From NCBI GenBank assembly GCA_021372495.1, contig JAJFUF010000045.1, forward strand, positions 97,015-161,014: a stretch of 64,000 nt of DNA. The letters are read 5' to 3'. The translations under genes and the position numbers were made by a program. Positions 17,305 through 25,315 of the stretch are shown piece after piece (the first letter of the stretch is position 1; every line of letters begins with the position of its first letter). Below the pieces are notes generated by a model. The model ran no database searches, was not told where the DNA came from, and was given only the letters and a program-made list of their open reading frames with translations. The stretch is from Lysobacteraceae bacterium (GTDB lineage Bacteria; Pseudomonadota; Gammaproteobacteria; Xanthomonadales; Rhodanobacteraceae).

Positions 17305-18135
17305 ATGCGTGCCCTGATCGCCCTCGTGCTGTTCGCCGTGCCCGTGCTGGCCGGCGCGGAAGAATGCCGCTACCACGCGGACCGCAATTTCGACCTCGAT
17401 GCCGCCGGCCTGCGCAGCGTGGCGCTGCAGCTCGGCTCCAGCGACCTGGTGCTGGAAGGCGTGCCCGGCCTGAAGCGCGTCGAGGTGCGCGGCAAGGCCT
17501 GCGCCTCCGATCCGAAATGGCTGGACGGGCTGACCGTGCAGCAGCACCGCAGCGGCGACCGCCTGGACATCGCGGTCGACCGCCGCGATCGCGGCATCCA
17601 CCTCAGCCTGTTCGGTTCCAGCTACGCCTACGTCGACCTGCACGTGCGCGTGCCGGCCGAGCTGGCCGCGGCGGTGAACAGCGGCTCCGGCGACGTCGAG
17701 GCGAACGGCGTCGCCGCGCTGGACTTCGACTCCGGCTCCGGCGACCTGCGCGCGCGCGCGATCGCCGGCGCGCTGACGCTGCGGCTCGGTTCGGCCGACG
17801 TCGAGGCCGACGACGTCGGCAGCGTCGACCTGCGCTCGACCGGCTCAGGCGACGTCCACGTCGACGGCGTGCGCGGCAACGTCGATGCCGGCCGCAGCGG
17901 CTCCGGCGACCTGCGCTTCCGCCACGTGCGCGGCAACGTGCGCGTGCAGTCGACCGGCTCCGGCGATGTCGAGGCCGGCGACGTCGGCGGCGACGTCTGG
18001 GTCGGCAGCACCGGCAGCGGCGACGTCAGCGTCGACGGCGTGCGCGGCAGCTTCACCGTCGAGTCCACCGGCAGCGGCGACGTCAGCCATCGCGGCGTCG
18101 CCGGCAAGATCAGCGTGCCGCGCGAGCGCGATTGA
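17305..18135 (+). CDS. Exported DUF4097/GIN-type beta-helix protein with GSGD repeats
   Basis: 276 residues: a signal peptide (RALIALVLFAVPVLAGAEEC), then a beta-strand domain, then eight repeats of about 20 residues (residues 127-267). Each repeat is centred on GSGD[VL], one copy reading GSAD. This is the stacked-turn pattern of DUF4097/DUF2807 adhesin-like proteins, which form a right-handed beta-helix. The protein is likely periplasmic or surface exposed; there is no membrane anchor or lipobox. The start follows a GGGAG ribosome site. Its function is not known. Confidence 0.75.
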   Translation: MRALIALVLFAVPVLAGAEECRYHADRNFDLDAAGLRSVALQLGSSDLVLEGVPGLKRVEVRGKACASDPKWLDGLTVQQHRSGDRLDIAVDRRDRGIHLSLFGSSYAYVDLHVRVPAELAAAVNSGSGDVEANGVAALDFDSGSGDLRARAIAGALTLRLGSADVEADDVGSVDLRSTGSGDVHVDGVRGNVDAGRSGSGDLRFRHVRGNVRVQSTGSGDVEAGDVGGDVWVGSTGSGDVSVDGVRGSFTVESTGSGDVSHRGVAGKISVPRERD

Positions 18136-18167
18136 ACGCGGCGCACGATGGCGCGTGCAGGCGTGGC

Positions 18168-18203
18168 GCGCCGTCGTTCCGATCTGCGCCGGAACGACGG
18201 CGC
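18168..18203. repeat. 14-bp perfect hairpin after the DUF4097 gene
   Basis: GCGCCGTCGTTCCG pairs with CGGAACGACGGCGC across an 8-base loop. A run of five T lies 11 bases beyond the stem, further than in a standard intrinsic terminator. It may be a terminator or another mobile palindrome. Confidence 0.6.
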
Positions 18204-18236
18204 GGGCATGGCGCTTTTTCCCCGGTTCAGGCGCGC

Positions 18237-18254
18237 AGCGTGCGCTTCGCGCAC
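18237..18254. repeat. Family E palindrome
   Basis: AGCGTGCGCTTCGCGCAC: the GTGCGC/GCGCAC arms flank TTC. The same unit occurs twice, in opposite orientation, at 24668-24721. Confidence 0.6.
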
Positions 18255-18333
18255 GAACGGGCGTCGAAGGTTGCGGCGGCAGTGGGGCGTGCGCGCAGTG
18301 CATGCCACGCGGTTGCGCCCTTCCCCGGCCCCG

Positions 18334-18675
18334 TTACTCGTAGAAGATGAAAAACGCCGCCGCGACGATCAGCGCGAAGCCGACCAGGTGGTTCCAGCGG
18401 ATCTGCGCGCCGAGGTAGAACACCGAGAACACCATGAACACCACCAGGGTGATGATCTCCTGGATGGTCTTCAGTTGCGCCGGGTTGTAGACGCCATAGC
18501 CGATGCGATTGGCCGGCACCTGCAGGCAGTACTCGAAGAAGGCGATGCCCCAGCTCGCCAGGATCACCGCCCACAGCGGGCGGCTGGTGAACTTGAGGTG
18601 GCCGTACCAGGCGAAGGTCATGAACACGTTCGAGCCGATCAGCAGGGCGATCGGGGCGAGGTGGCGGATCGGCAT
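18334..18675 (-). CDS. DUF486 family small membrane protein
   Basis: 113 residues with four predicted transmembrane helices, including LAPIALLIGSNVFMTFAWYG, WAVILASWGIAFFEYCLQVP and TLVVFMVFSVFYLGAQIRW. The PANRIGYG and NPAQLKTIQEIITL stretches are typical of DUF486, a relative of small drug/metabolite transporters. The substrate is unknown. The start is preceded by AAAGGAG. Confidence 0.85.
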   Translation of the reverse strand: MPIRHLAPIALLIGSNVFMTFAWYGHLKFTSRPLWAVILASWGIAFFEYCLQVPANRIGYGVYNPAQLKTIQEIITLVVFMVFSVFYLGAQIRWNHLVGFALIVAAAFFIFYE

Positions 18676-18759
18676 GGGCGGTGCTCCTTTCGGTTGCGCC
18701 CACGCTAGCAGCATCGGTGTGCCGGCGGCAGCGGCGCGGACGCGCGCGACCGCAACGAC

Positions 18760-18791
18760 GCTCCCTGCAGGGCGGCCGTGGCCGCGACCGG
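18760..18791. repeat. Family F repeat copy
   Basis: CTCCCTGCAGG then GGCCGTGGCCGCGACCGG. Related copies occur at 26662, 40100, 44950, 46302 and 62651. Confidence 0.5.
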
Positions 18792-18886
18792 GCGGCCGGA
18801 ATTGCGGCAAGCGCTTTGAAGTCGCAACTTGCGTTCGGATCGCGACCGAGGTCGCCCCTGCGCGAAAGCGCGGCGATGTCGTCCGC

Positions 18887-21367
18887 CTACCCGCGGCGCA
18901 GCACCGCCAGCGGCGGCGTGCGCAGCACGCGCCGCGTGCCGGCGAGGCCGAGCAGCGTGACCGCGACGGCGGCGGCCAGCGCGGCGCCGATCAGCGGCGC
19001 GAGCGGCGGCACGAAGCCGTCCAGCTTCAGCACGCGCGCGGCGAACCACAGGCCCGCGCCGGCCGCGCCGCCCGCGGCGGTCAGCCCGGCGATCAGGCCG
19101 AGTGCGGCGAATTCCGCGGCGACCGCCGCGGTGAGCTGGCGGCCGCGCGCGCCCAGCGTGCGCAGCAGCGCGGCCTCGTGCCGGCGTTCGCGCGCGCTGG
19201 CCGACAGCGCGGCGGCCAGCACCAGCGCGCCGGCCAGCAGGCTGAAGCCGAGCACCCAGCGCACCGCGCCGGTGACGCGGCCGATGATGTCGCGGATGCG
19301 GTCGAGCAGCGCGTTGACGTCGATCAGGGTGAGGTTGGGATGCGCGCGCGCGACCGCGGCCAGCGCATCGCCGCGGCCCTTGTCCAGGTGGAAGCTGGCG
19401 ATCCAGGTGTGCGGCAGCTCGGCGGCGTGCGCGGGATCGAGCAGCAGGAAGAAGTTGACGCGGAACGAGCTCCAGTCGACGCCGCGCAGGCTGGTGATGC
19501 GCGCGGTCAGCGCGCGATCGCCGACCGCGAAGGTCAGCGTGTCGCCGAGCTTCAAACCGAAGGTCTGCGCCCAACCGCGGTCCACCGACACCTCGGCTTC
19601 GGTCGGCTGCGGCGCGAACCAGCGGCCGGCGGCCACGTGGTTCGCCTGCGGCAGCGCCGCGCTCCACGACAGCCTGAGCTGGTTGTCCAGCCACTCCTTC
19701 GCGCGTGGATCGGCGAAATCCTCGGCGCGCGGCGCGCGACCGTTGATCGCCGCGAGCTTGCCGACGGCCAGCGGCAGCATGTTGAGCTGATCGGCGCCGA
19801 CGTGCGCAAGCTCCGCGCCGAGCGCCTCGCGCTGGTCGTCCTGCAGGTTCAGCACGAACCAGTTGGGCGTGTCGGCCGGCAGTTCGCGGCGCCAGCCATC
19901 CAGCAGCGCCGGCGCGACCACGGCGAGCAGCAGCAGCGCGGTGAGGCCGAGCGCGATCGCGGTGGCCTGCACCAGGGTCAGGCCGCGCCGCCGCGCCAGC
20001 GACGACAGCCCCAGCCGCAGCGCCGGATGCGCGCCGGGCGCCAGGCGCCGCGCCAGCGCCAGCAGCAGCGCCGCCAGCGTGCCCGCGGCCAGCGCCACGC
20101 CGCCGAGGCTGCCGGCAAGGATGCCGGCCACGCGCAGCGAGCCGCTCTCGGCGGCGATCAGCAGCACGGCGACCAGCAGCGGCACCAGGTACAGCACGTC
20201 GAAGCGGCGCACGCGCCGGTCCTGCGTGCGCCGAAATACCGCCACCGGTGGTACCTCGGCGAGGCGCGCCAGCGGCGGGAAGGCGAAGCCGGCCAGCACG
20301 GCGAGGCCGGCGCCGGCGGCGGCCAGCACCGGCGCCAGCGGCAGTGCGGCCTGCGTCTGCGGGAACAGGCCGTGCGCCAGCGCGAACACGCCCTCGGCCA
20401 GGCCCAGCGCCAGCGCGCCGCCGAGCGCGGCGGCGGGCAGCGCGATCAGCGTGAGGATCAGCGCCAGCGTCGCCAGCACCTGCCGGCGCGGCGCGCCCAG
20501 CGCGCGCAGCAGCGCCACCTCGTCGGTCTTGCGCCGCGCATAGCGCTGCGCGGCCAGCGCGATCGCCACGCCGGCCAGCAGCGCGGCGAGCAGCGCCGCC
20601 AGGCGCAGGAACGCCTCGCCGCGATCGAAGGCCGCGCTCAGGCGCTCCTGCGTCTTCGCCGGCGTGAGGATCTCGCCGCCGGCCGGCAGGCGCGGCTCCG
20701 CGTAGCGCTGGAACGCCGCCAGCGCGGCCGGCGCGCCGGCCAGCATCAGGCGATGGCGCGCGCGGCTGCCGACGCCGAGCAGGCCGGCGGCTTCGGCGTC
20801 GCCGAGGTTCATCAGCACGCGCGGCGCCAGCGCGAACAGCTCGCCGCCGTCCGGTTGGCGCACCAGCTCGGCCGCGATCGCGAGATCGCGGCCGCCGAGC
20901 TGCACGCGCTCGCCGACGCGCAGGCCGAGCGCGACCAGCGCGCGGTGATCGAGCGCCACGCTGCCCGCGGCGATGCCGTGGCCGGCATAGCCGCGGCCGT
21001 CCGCGCCGCCGAGCTGCAGCGTGCCGCGCAGCGGATAGGCATCGTCGACCGCCTGCACGTCCAGCAGCTGGCTGCGATCGCCGGCGAAGGCGACGCTGGG
21101 AAAGCTCGCCGCGGCGCCGACTTCGAGGCCGAGCGTGCGCGCCTGTGCCGCCAGTTCGGCCGGCAGCGGCGCGCGTGCGCTGACGCCGAGGTCGCCGCCG
21201 ATCAGTTCCGCCGCGCTGTCCAGCAGCGCGCGTTCGACCCTTGCCGCCAGCGTCGCCACCGCGCCCAACGCGGCCACCGCCAGCACCAGCGCCAGCGCCA
21301 GCGTGCGCAATTCGGGCAGGCGCCATTCGCGGCGCAGGGTGCGCAGGGCCAGCCGCAGCGTGTTCAT
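18887..21367 (-). CDS. ybbP: ABC transporter permease, FtsX/MacB family (YbbP-like)
   Basis: 826 residues. An N-terminal transmembrane helix (LRTLALALVLAVAALGAVAT) and a MacB-like periplasmic domain are followed by FtsX domains, the first containing RRKTDEVALLRALGAPRRQV and the last LRTLGARGRQLTAAVAAEFA. About ten helices and two duplicated halves match E. coli YbbP (about 804 residues). These proteins are thought to move lipids or hydrophobic compounds through the envelope rather than import solutes. It overlaps the ATPase gene by four bases. Confidence 0.88.
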   Translation of the reverse strand: MNTLRLALRTLRREWRLPELRTLALALVLAVAALGAVATLAARVERALLDSAAELIGGDLGVSARAPLPAELAAQARTLGLEVGAAASFPSVAFAGDRSQLLDVQAVDDAYPLRGTLQLGGADGRGYAGHGIAAGSVALDHRALVALGLRVGERVQLGGRDLAIAAELVRQPDGGELFALAPRVLMNLGDAEAAGLLGVGSRARHRLMLAGAPAALAAFQRYAEPRLPAGGEILTPAKTQERLSAAFDRGEAFLRLAALLAALLAGVAIALAAQRYARRKTDEVALLRALGAPRRQVLATLALILTLIALPAAALGGALALGLAEGVFALAHGLFPQTQAALPLAPVLAAAGAGLAVLAGFAFPPLARLAEVPPVAVFRRTQDRRVRRFDVLYLVPLLVAVLLIAAESGSLRVAGILAGSLGGVALAAGTLAALLLALARRLAPGAHPALRLGLSSLARRRGLTLVQATAIALGLTALLLLAVVAPALLDGWRRELPADTPNWFVLNLQDDQREALGAELAHVGADQLNMLPLAVGKLAAINGRAPRAEDFADPRAKEWLDNQLRLSWSAALPQANHVAAGRWFAPQPTEAEVSVDRGWAQTFGLKLGDTLTFAVGDRALTARITSLRGVDWSSFRVNFFLLLDPAHAAELPHTWIASFHLDKGRGDALAAVARAHPNLTLIDVNALLDRIRDIIGRVTGAVRWVLGFSLLAGALVLAAALSASARERRHEAALLRTLGARGRQLTAAVAAEFAALGLIAGLTAAGGAAGAGLWFAARVLKLDGFVPPLAPLIGAALAAAVAVTLLGLAGTRRVLRTPPLAVLRRG

Positions 21368-22041
21368 GCCGCCGCCTTCAGGCGGCCGCCTTCCAGTTCG
21401 ATCACGCGGCCGCAGCGCTCGGCCAGCTTGAGGTCGTGGGTGACCAGCACCAGGGTGGTGCCGTGCGCATGGTTCAGCTCGAACAGCAGGTCGCCGACCG
21501 CGCGGCCGGTACGCTGGTCGAGGTTGCCGGTGGGCTCGTCGGCGAACAGCACGCGCGGCCGGTGCACGAACGCGCGCGCCAGCGCGACGCGCTGCTGCTC
21601 GCCGCCGGAGAGCTGGTAGGGATAGTGGCCGCGGCGCGCGTCCAGCCCGACGGAGGCCAGCGCGGCGCGGGCGCGCTCGCGCGCGTCGTCGGCGCCGTCC
21701 AGCTCCAGCGGCAGCATCACATTCTCCTCCGCGGTCAGCGCCGGCAGCAGGTGGAACGACTGGAACACGAAACCGACCAGGCGCCGGCGCAAATCCGCGC
21801 GGCCTTCCTCGTCCAGCGCCTCCAGCGCGTGGCCGTCCAGCTCGACGCTGCCGGCGCTGGGCACGTCGAGGCCGGCGAGCAGGCCGAGCAGGGTGGTCTT
21901 GCCGGAACCGGAGGCGCCGACGATGGCGATGCTCTCGCCGTCGCCGACATCGAGGTCGACGCCTTCGAGGATGTCCAGCCGCCCTCCGGGGCCGATCACC
22001 GACTTGCCAAGACCGCGCGCGCTCAGTAAAGGTGGGCTCAT
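21364..22041 (-). CDS. ybbA: ABC transporter ATP-binding protein (YbbA-like)
   Basis: 225 residues with Walker A GASGSGKTTLLG, the Q-loop in FVFQSFHLLPALT, signature LSGGEQQRVALAR, Walker B RVLFADEPTGNLD and H-loop LVTHD. This is the LolD/MacB-type subclass that pairs with FtsX-like permeases. Its start codon at 22041 overlaps by two bases the start codon of the divergent tesA. The tesA-ybbA-ybbP arrangement is conserved in Gammaproteobacteria. Confidence 0.93.
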   Translation of the reverse strand: MSPPLLSARGLGKSVIGPGGRLDILEGVDLDVGDGESIAIVGASGSGKTTLLGLLAGLDVPSAGSVELDGHALEALDEEGRADLRRRLVGFVFQSFHLLPALTAEENVMLPLELDGADDARERARAALASVGLDARRGHYPYQLSGGEQQRVALARAFVHRPRVLFADEPTGNLDQRTGRAVGDLLFELNHAHGTTLVLVTHDLKLAERCGRVIELEGGRLKAAA

Positions 22042-22657
22042 GCGTCGAATCCTCGTGGTCCTGCTGTTGGTGGTCGCCTCCGCCGCGGCGCTCGCCGCGC
22101 CGCGGCCGGTGCTGGTGCTGGGCGACTCGCTTTCGGCCGCGCACAACATTCCGGTCGAAGCCGGCTGGGTGCATCTGCTGGAAGTCCGCCTGCGGGAGAT
22201 GAAGGCGCCGAGGCCGGTGATCAATGCCAGCGTCAGCGGCGCGACCACCGCGGACGGCATGAGCCGCCTGCCGACGCTGCTGAAGGAGCACCGGCCGGCG
22301 CTGGTGATCCTGGAGCTCGGCGCCAACGACGGCCTGCGCGGCCTGTCGCTGGCGGAGATCCGCGCCAACCTCGAGGCGATGATCCGCGCCTGTCGCGCCG
22401 CCCGCGTCGAGGTGCTGCTGGTCGGCATCGAGCTGCCGGTCAACTACGGGCCGCAGTACCGCGACGGCCTGCGCGCGCTCTACCGCGACCTCGCCGCGCA
22501 GCACCGCCTGCCGCTGGTGCCGTTCCTGCTGGACGGCGTGGCGCTGAAGCCGGAGCTGATGCAGGACGACGGCCTGCACCCGACGGCCGCCGGCGAGCCC
22601 GCGGTGCTGGACAACGTCTGGCAGGCGCTGGCGCCGCGGATGGCGCGGCTGCGCTGA
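22040..22657 (+). CDS. tesA: Arylesterase / acyl-CoA thioesterase I, SGNH hydrolase
   Basis: 205 residues with a signal peptide (RRILVVLLLVVASAAALAA), so it is periplasmic. SGNH blocks: GDSLSAAHN (nucleophile Ser30), block III GANDGLRG, and DDGLHP (Asp177, His180). It has thioesterase, esterase and lysophospholipase activities in the family. The ATG at 22040 shares two bases with the ybbA start on the other strand. Confidence 0.93.
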   Translation: MRRILVVLLLVVASAAALAAPRPVLVLGDSLSAAHNIPVEAGWVHLLEVRLREMKAPRPVINASVSGATTADGMSRLPTLLKEHRPALVILELGANDGLRGLSLAEIRANLEAMIRACRAARVEVLLVGIELPVNYGPQYRDGLRALYRDLAAQHRLPLVPFLLDGVALKPELMQDDGLHPTAAGEPAVLDNVWQALAPRMARLR

Positions 22658-22706
22658 GCGCGCCGCGGTCGTGACCATGCGCCCATGCCGGCGCCGCGCG
22701 CGTGGC

Positions 22707-22712
22707 TATACT
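22707..22712 (+). promoter_or_regulatory. -10 box candidate for the asparaginase gene
   Basis: TATACT lies 26 bases before the ATG, with GGGGAG as ribosome site between. No clear -35 is seen. Confidence 0.4.
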
Positions 22713-22738
22713 CCCGGCTTACCCTGGGGAGTCGCGCC

Positions 22739-23752
22739 ATGAAGCTGCATCATCGTCTGCTTGCCGCCACGCTCGTCTTTTTCGGAGCCGCCGCCATGAG
22801 CCACGCCGCCACGCCCGTCCTGGTCATCCACGGCGGCGCGGGCGTTATCAAGAAGGACATGAATCCGGCCAAGGAGAAGGCGATTCGCGCAGTCCTGAGC
22901 GAAGCGCTGCGCCACGGCTACGCCCAATTGAAGGCCGGCAAGCCGGCGCTGGATGCCGTCACCGCGGCGATCACCGTGCTCGAGGACGACCCCAACTTCA
23001 ACGCCGGCAAGGGCGCGGTGTTCACCCACGACGGCAAGAACGAGATGGACAGCGCGATCATGGACGGCGCCACCCTGCGCGCCGGCGCGGTCGCCAACGT
23101 GCACCACGTGAAGAATCCGATCCTGCTGGCGCGCGCGGTGATGGAGCACTCCCCGCACGTGATGCTGGTCGGCGACGGCGCCGAGGCGTTCGCCAGGCAG
23201 CAGGGCATCGCGCTGGTCGACGCGTCGTACTTCCGCACCGAGGAGCGCTGGCAGCAGTTGCAGAAGGCGCTGAAGGAGGACGCGGCGAAGCAGCCGCACG
23301 CCGACGTCGAGACCGCCAAGCACTTCGGCACGGTCGGCGCGGTGGCGCTGGACGCCCAGGGCCATCTCGCCGCCGGCACCTCCACCGGCGGCATGACCGA
23401 CAAGCGCTGGGGCCGCGTCGGCGATTCGCCGATCATCGGCGCCGGCACCTACGCCAACGCCAAGTGCGCGGTGTCCGGCACCGGCTGGGGCGAGTTCTAC
23501 ATGCGCACCGTGGCCGCGCACACCATCTGCATGCGCGTGGCCGAGATGGGCCAGCCGGTGAAGCAGGCGGCCGAGGACGTGATCAACCGCGAGATCCCCG
23601 CGCTCGGCGGCGATGGTGGCGCGATCGTGCTCGGCGCCGACGGCAGCTTCGCCACGCCGTTCAACACCGACGGCATGTTCCGCGGCTGGATCGGCGCCGA
23701 CGGCGTGCCGCACGTGGCGATCTACAGCGACGAGACCGGCGGCCGCCCGTAG
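22739..23752 (+). CDS. Exported isoaspartyl peptidase / plant-type L-asparaginase
   Basis: Ntn-hydrolase of 337 residues that self-cleaves before a catalytic threonine, here Thr198 in HFGTVGAVALD. It has an N-terminal signal peptide ending MSHAATP, VIHGGAGVI at the mature start, NAGKGAVFT, and GGMTDKRWGRVGDSPIIGAG, all typical of IaaA-type enzymes. It releases aspartate from iso-Asp dipeptides and asparagine. An earlier ATG at 22685 would spoil the signal peptide and precedes the promoter-like box. Confidence 0.92.
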   Translation: MKLHHRLLAATLVFFGAAAMSHAATPVLVIHGGAGVIKKDMNPAKEKAIRAVLSEALRHGYAQLKAGKPALDAVTAAITVLEDDPNFNAGKGAVFTHDGKNEMDSAIMDGATLRAGAVANVHHVKNPILLARAVMEHSPHVMLVGDGAEAFARQQGIALVDASYFRTEERWQQLQKALKEDAAKQPHADVETAKHFGTVGAVALDAQGHLAAGTSTGGMTDKRWGRVGDSPIIGAGTYANAKCAVSGTGWGEFYMRTVAAHTICMRVAEMGQPVKQAAEDVINREIPALGGDGGAIVLGADGSFATPFNTDGMFRGWIGADGVPHVAIYSDETGGRP

Positions 23753-23760
23753 GCGCCTGC

Positions 23761-23784
23761 CGTAGGAGCCTGCGTGCAGGCGAT
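23761..23784. repeat. Family D repeat
   Basis: CGTAGGAGCCTGCGTGCAGG: CCTGC/GCAGG arms. A copy in the other orientation is at about 10354-10377. Confidence 0.55.
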
Positions 23785-23822
23785 CTCGACCACCTGAGCC
23801 GATGCCGGGAGTCCGCGCGTCC

Positions 23823-24626
23823 ATGACCATCGACGTCTGCCTCGCCGGCGCCACCGGCTGGGCCGGTTCCGAGCTGGCGCGCGGCATCGCCGCCTGCGCG
23901 GATCTGCGCCTGGTCGGTGCGGTCGCGCGCACGCAGGCAGGGCGCGTGCTCGGCGACGCGATTGGCGATGCGCGGCTGGCCTGCCGCGTGTCGGCGAGCG
24001 CAGAGGAAGCGCTCGCCGAACCTTGCGACGTGTTCGTCGAGTACACGCAGCCGGACAGCGCGAAGGGCAACGTCCTCGCCGCGCTGGCGCACGGCGCGCA
24101 TGTCGTCGTCGGCACCTCCGGCCTGGGCGCCGCCGACTACGCCGAGATCGACGTCGCCGCGCGCACGCACGGCCGCGCCGTGCTGGCCTGCGGCAACTTC
24201 GCGCTGACCGTGGTGCTGCTGCAGCGCTTCGCCGAGATCGCGGCGAAGCACGTGGCGCAGTGGGAGATCGTCGACTACGCCAGCGACGCCAAGCCGGACG
24301 CGCCCAGCGGCACCGCGCGCGAACTGGCGGATCGCCTGGCGAAGGTGCGCGCGCCCGCGCCGACGGTTCCGGTCGCACAGACGCAGGGCGTGAAGGCAAC
24401 CCGCGGCGCCACGCTCGCCGGCACGCAGGTGCATTCGATTCGCCTGCCCGGCTTCGTGATCGGCGCCGAGATCATCTTCGGCATGCCCGACCAGAAGCTG
24501 ACGATCCGCCACGAGGCCGGCAACAGCGCGCGCCCGTACGTGGACGGCGCGCTGCTGGCGATCCGCCGCGTGCACACGCTGGCGGCCGGCCTGCACCGCG
24601 GCCTGGACGCGGTGCTCGAGCTGTAA
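23823..24626 (+). CDS. DapB-like reductase lacking the catalytic histidine pair
   Basis: 267 residues resembling 4-hydroxy-tetrahydrodipicolinate reductase. The N-terminal nucleotide-binding motif is GATGWAGSELARG, where DapB usually has GAxGRMG. VVVGTSGLG and the KPDAPSGTARELADRL substrate loop (K-x-DAPSGTA) are kept. The preceding EAHHRHK-type segment reads VDYASDAK, so both active-site histidines known from E. coli DapB are gone. It is not next to carAB or other lysine genes. It is probably a paralogue with a different substrate; the lysine-pathway dapB is expected elsewhere. Confidence 0.7.
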   Translation: MTIDVCLAGATGWAGSELARGIAACADLRLVGAVARTQAGRVLGDAIGDARLACRVSASAEEALAEPCDVFVEYTQPDSAKGNVLAALAHGAHVVVGTSGLGAADYAEIDVAARTHGRAVLACGNFALTVVLLQRFAEIAAKHVAQWEIVDYASDAKPDAPSGTARELADRLAKVRAPAPTVPVAQTQGVKATRGATLAGTQVHSIRLPGFVIGAEIIFGMPDQKLTIRHEAGNSARPYVDGALLAIRRVHTLAAGLHRGLDAVLEL

Positions 24627-24667
24627 GCGGGCGGGTTCCCGCGCCGCGGATGGCCGCGGCGAAAGCC

Positions 24668-24721
24668 AGCGTGCGCTTTGCGCACCAGCGATGCGCCCTG
24701 TCCGTGCGCGAAGCGCACGCT
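24668..24721. repeat. Inverted pair of family E palindromes
   Basis: AGCGTGCGCTTTGCGCAC (24668-24685) and GTGCGCGAAGCGCACGCT (24704-24721) are mirror copies 18 bases apart, between the converging dapB-like and regA-like genes. Confidence 0.7.
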
Positions 24722-24742
24722 ACGGCTTGCGTTGCGGCGGCT

Positions 24743-25315
24743 TCAGTCGTCGCCGAGCGGACGCTCGCGCACCGGCCGCTTGGCCAGCTTGCGCTGCAGG
24801 GTGCGGCGGTGCAGGCCGAGCCGGCGCGCGGCCTCGGAGATGTTGCCGTCGCATTCGGCCAGCACGCGCTGGATGTGCTCCCACTCCAGCCGCCGCAGCG
24901 GCGGCGGCGCGTCGGGCAGGGCGGGCTCGGCCTCGATGAGCGGGTCGCGCGCGTCGCCCTCGGCGAGCGCGCGCACCACCGCGTCGGCGTCGACCGGCTT
25001 GGCCAGGTAGTCGTGCGCGCCGCGCTTGATCGCCTCCACCGCGGTGGCGATCGAGGCGTAGCCGGTCAGCAGCAGGATGCGCGCGCGCGGCGCCAGCGTG
25101 CGCAGCTCGGGGATCAGGGCGAGGCCGTTCTCCTCGCCGAGCTTGAGGTCGAGCACGATCGCGTCGGGGCGTTCCGCGCGCGCGGCGTCGCGCGCCGCCG
25201 CGGCGTTCTGCGCGACGCTGACCGTATAGCCGCGGGCACCGAGCGCGCGCGCCAGCACGCGCACGAACACGGCATCGTCGTCGACGATCAGCAGGCGTTC
25301 TTTGCTCTCGTTCAA
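24743..25315 (-). CDS. regA: RegA/PrrA/ActR-type response regulator
   Basis: 190 residues: a receiver domain (LLIVDDD, phospho-acceptor Asp56 in IVLDLKLGEENG, Lys in LAKPVD) and a C-terminal Fis-type helix-turn-helix (residues about 147-181, NISEAARRLGLHRRTLQRKL). No sigma-54 AAA domain is present, which is typical of RegA. I use a TTG start at 25315 preceded by GGAG; TTGA overlaps the sensor gene's stop. It controls redox-responsive genes (respiration, carbon and nitrogen fixation) in related systems. Confidence 0.87.
   Translation of the reverse strand: MNESKERLLIVDDDAVFVRVLARALGARGYTVSVAQNAAAARDAARAERPDAIVLDLKLGEENGLALIPELRTLAPRARILLLTGYASIATAVEAIKRGAHDYLAKPVDADAVVRALAEGDARDPLIEAEPALPDAPPPLRRLEWEHIQRVLAECDGNISEAARRLGLHRRTLQRKLAKRPVRERPLGDD

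Noticed and set aside
18503..21619. Plus-strand open frame of 1038 codons antisense to the ABC permease
   Set aside because: Same kind of antisense artefact; the minus strand encodes a full FtsX-type permease.
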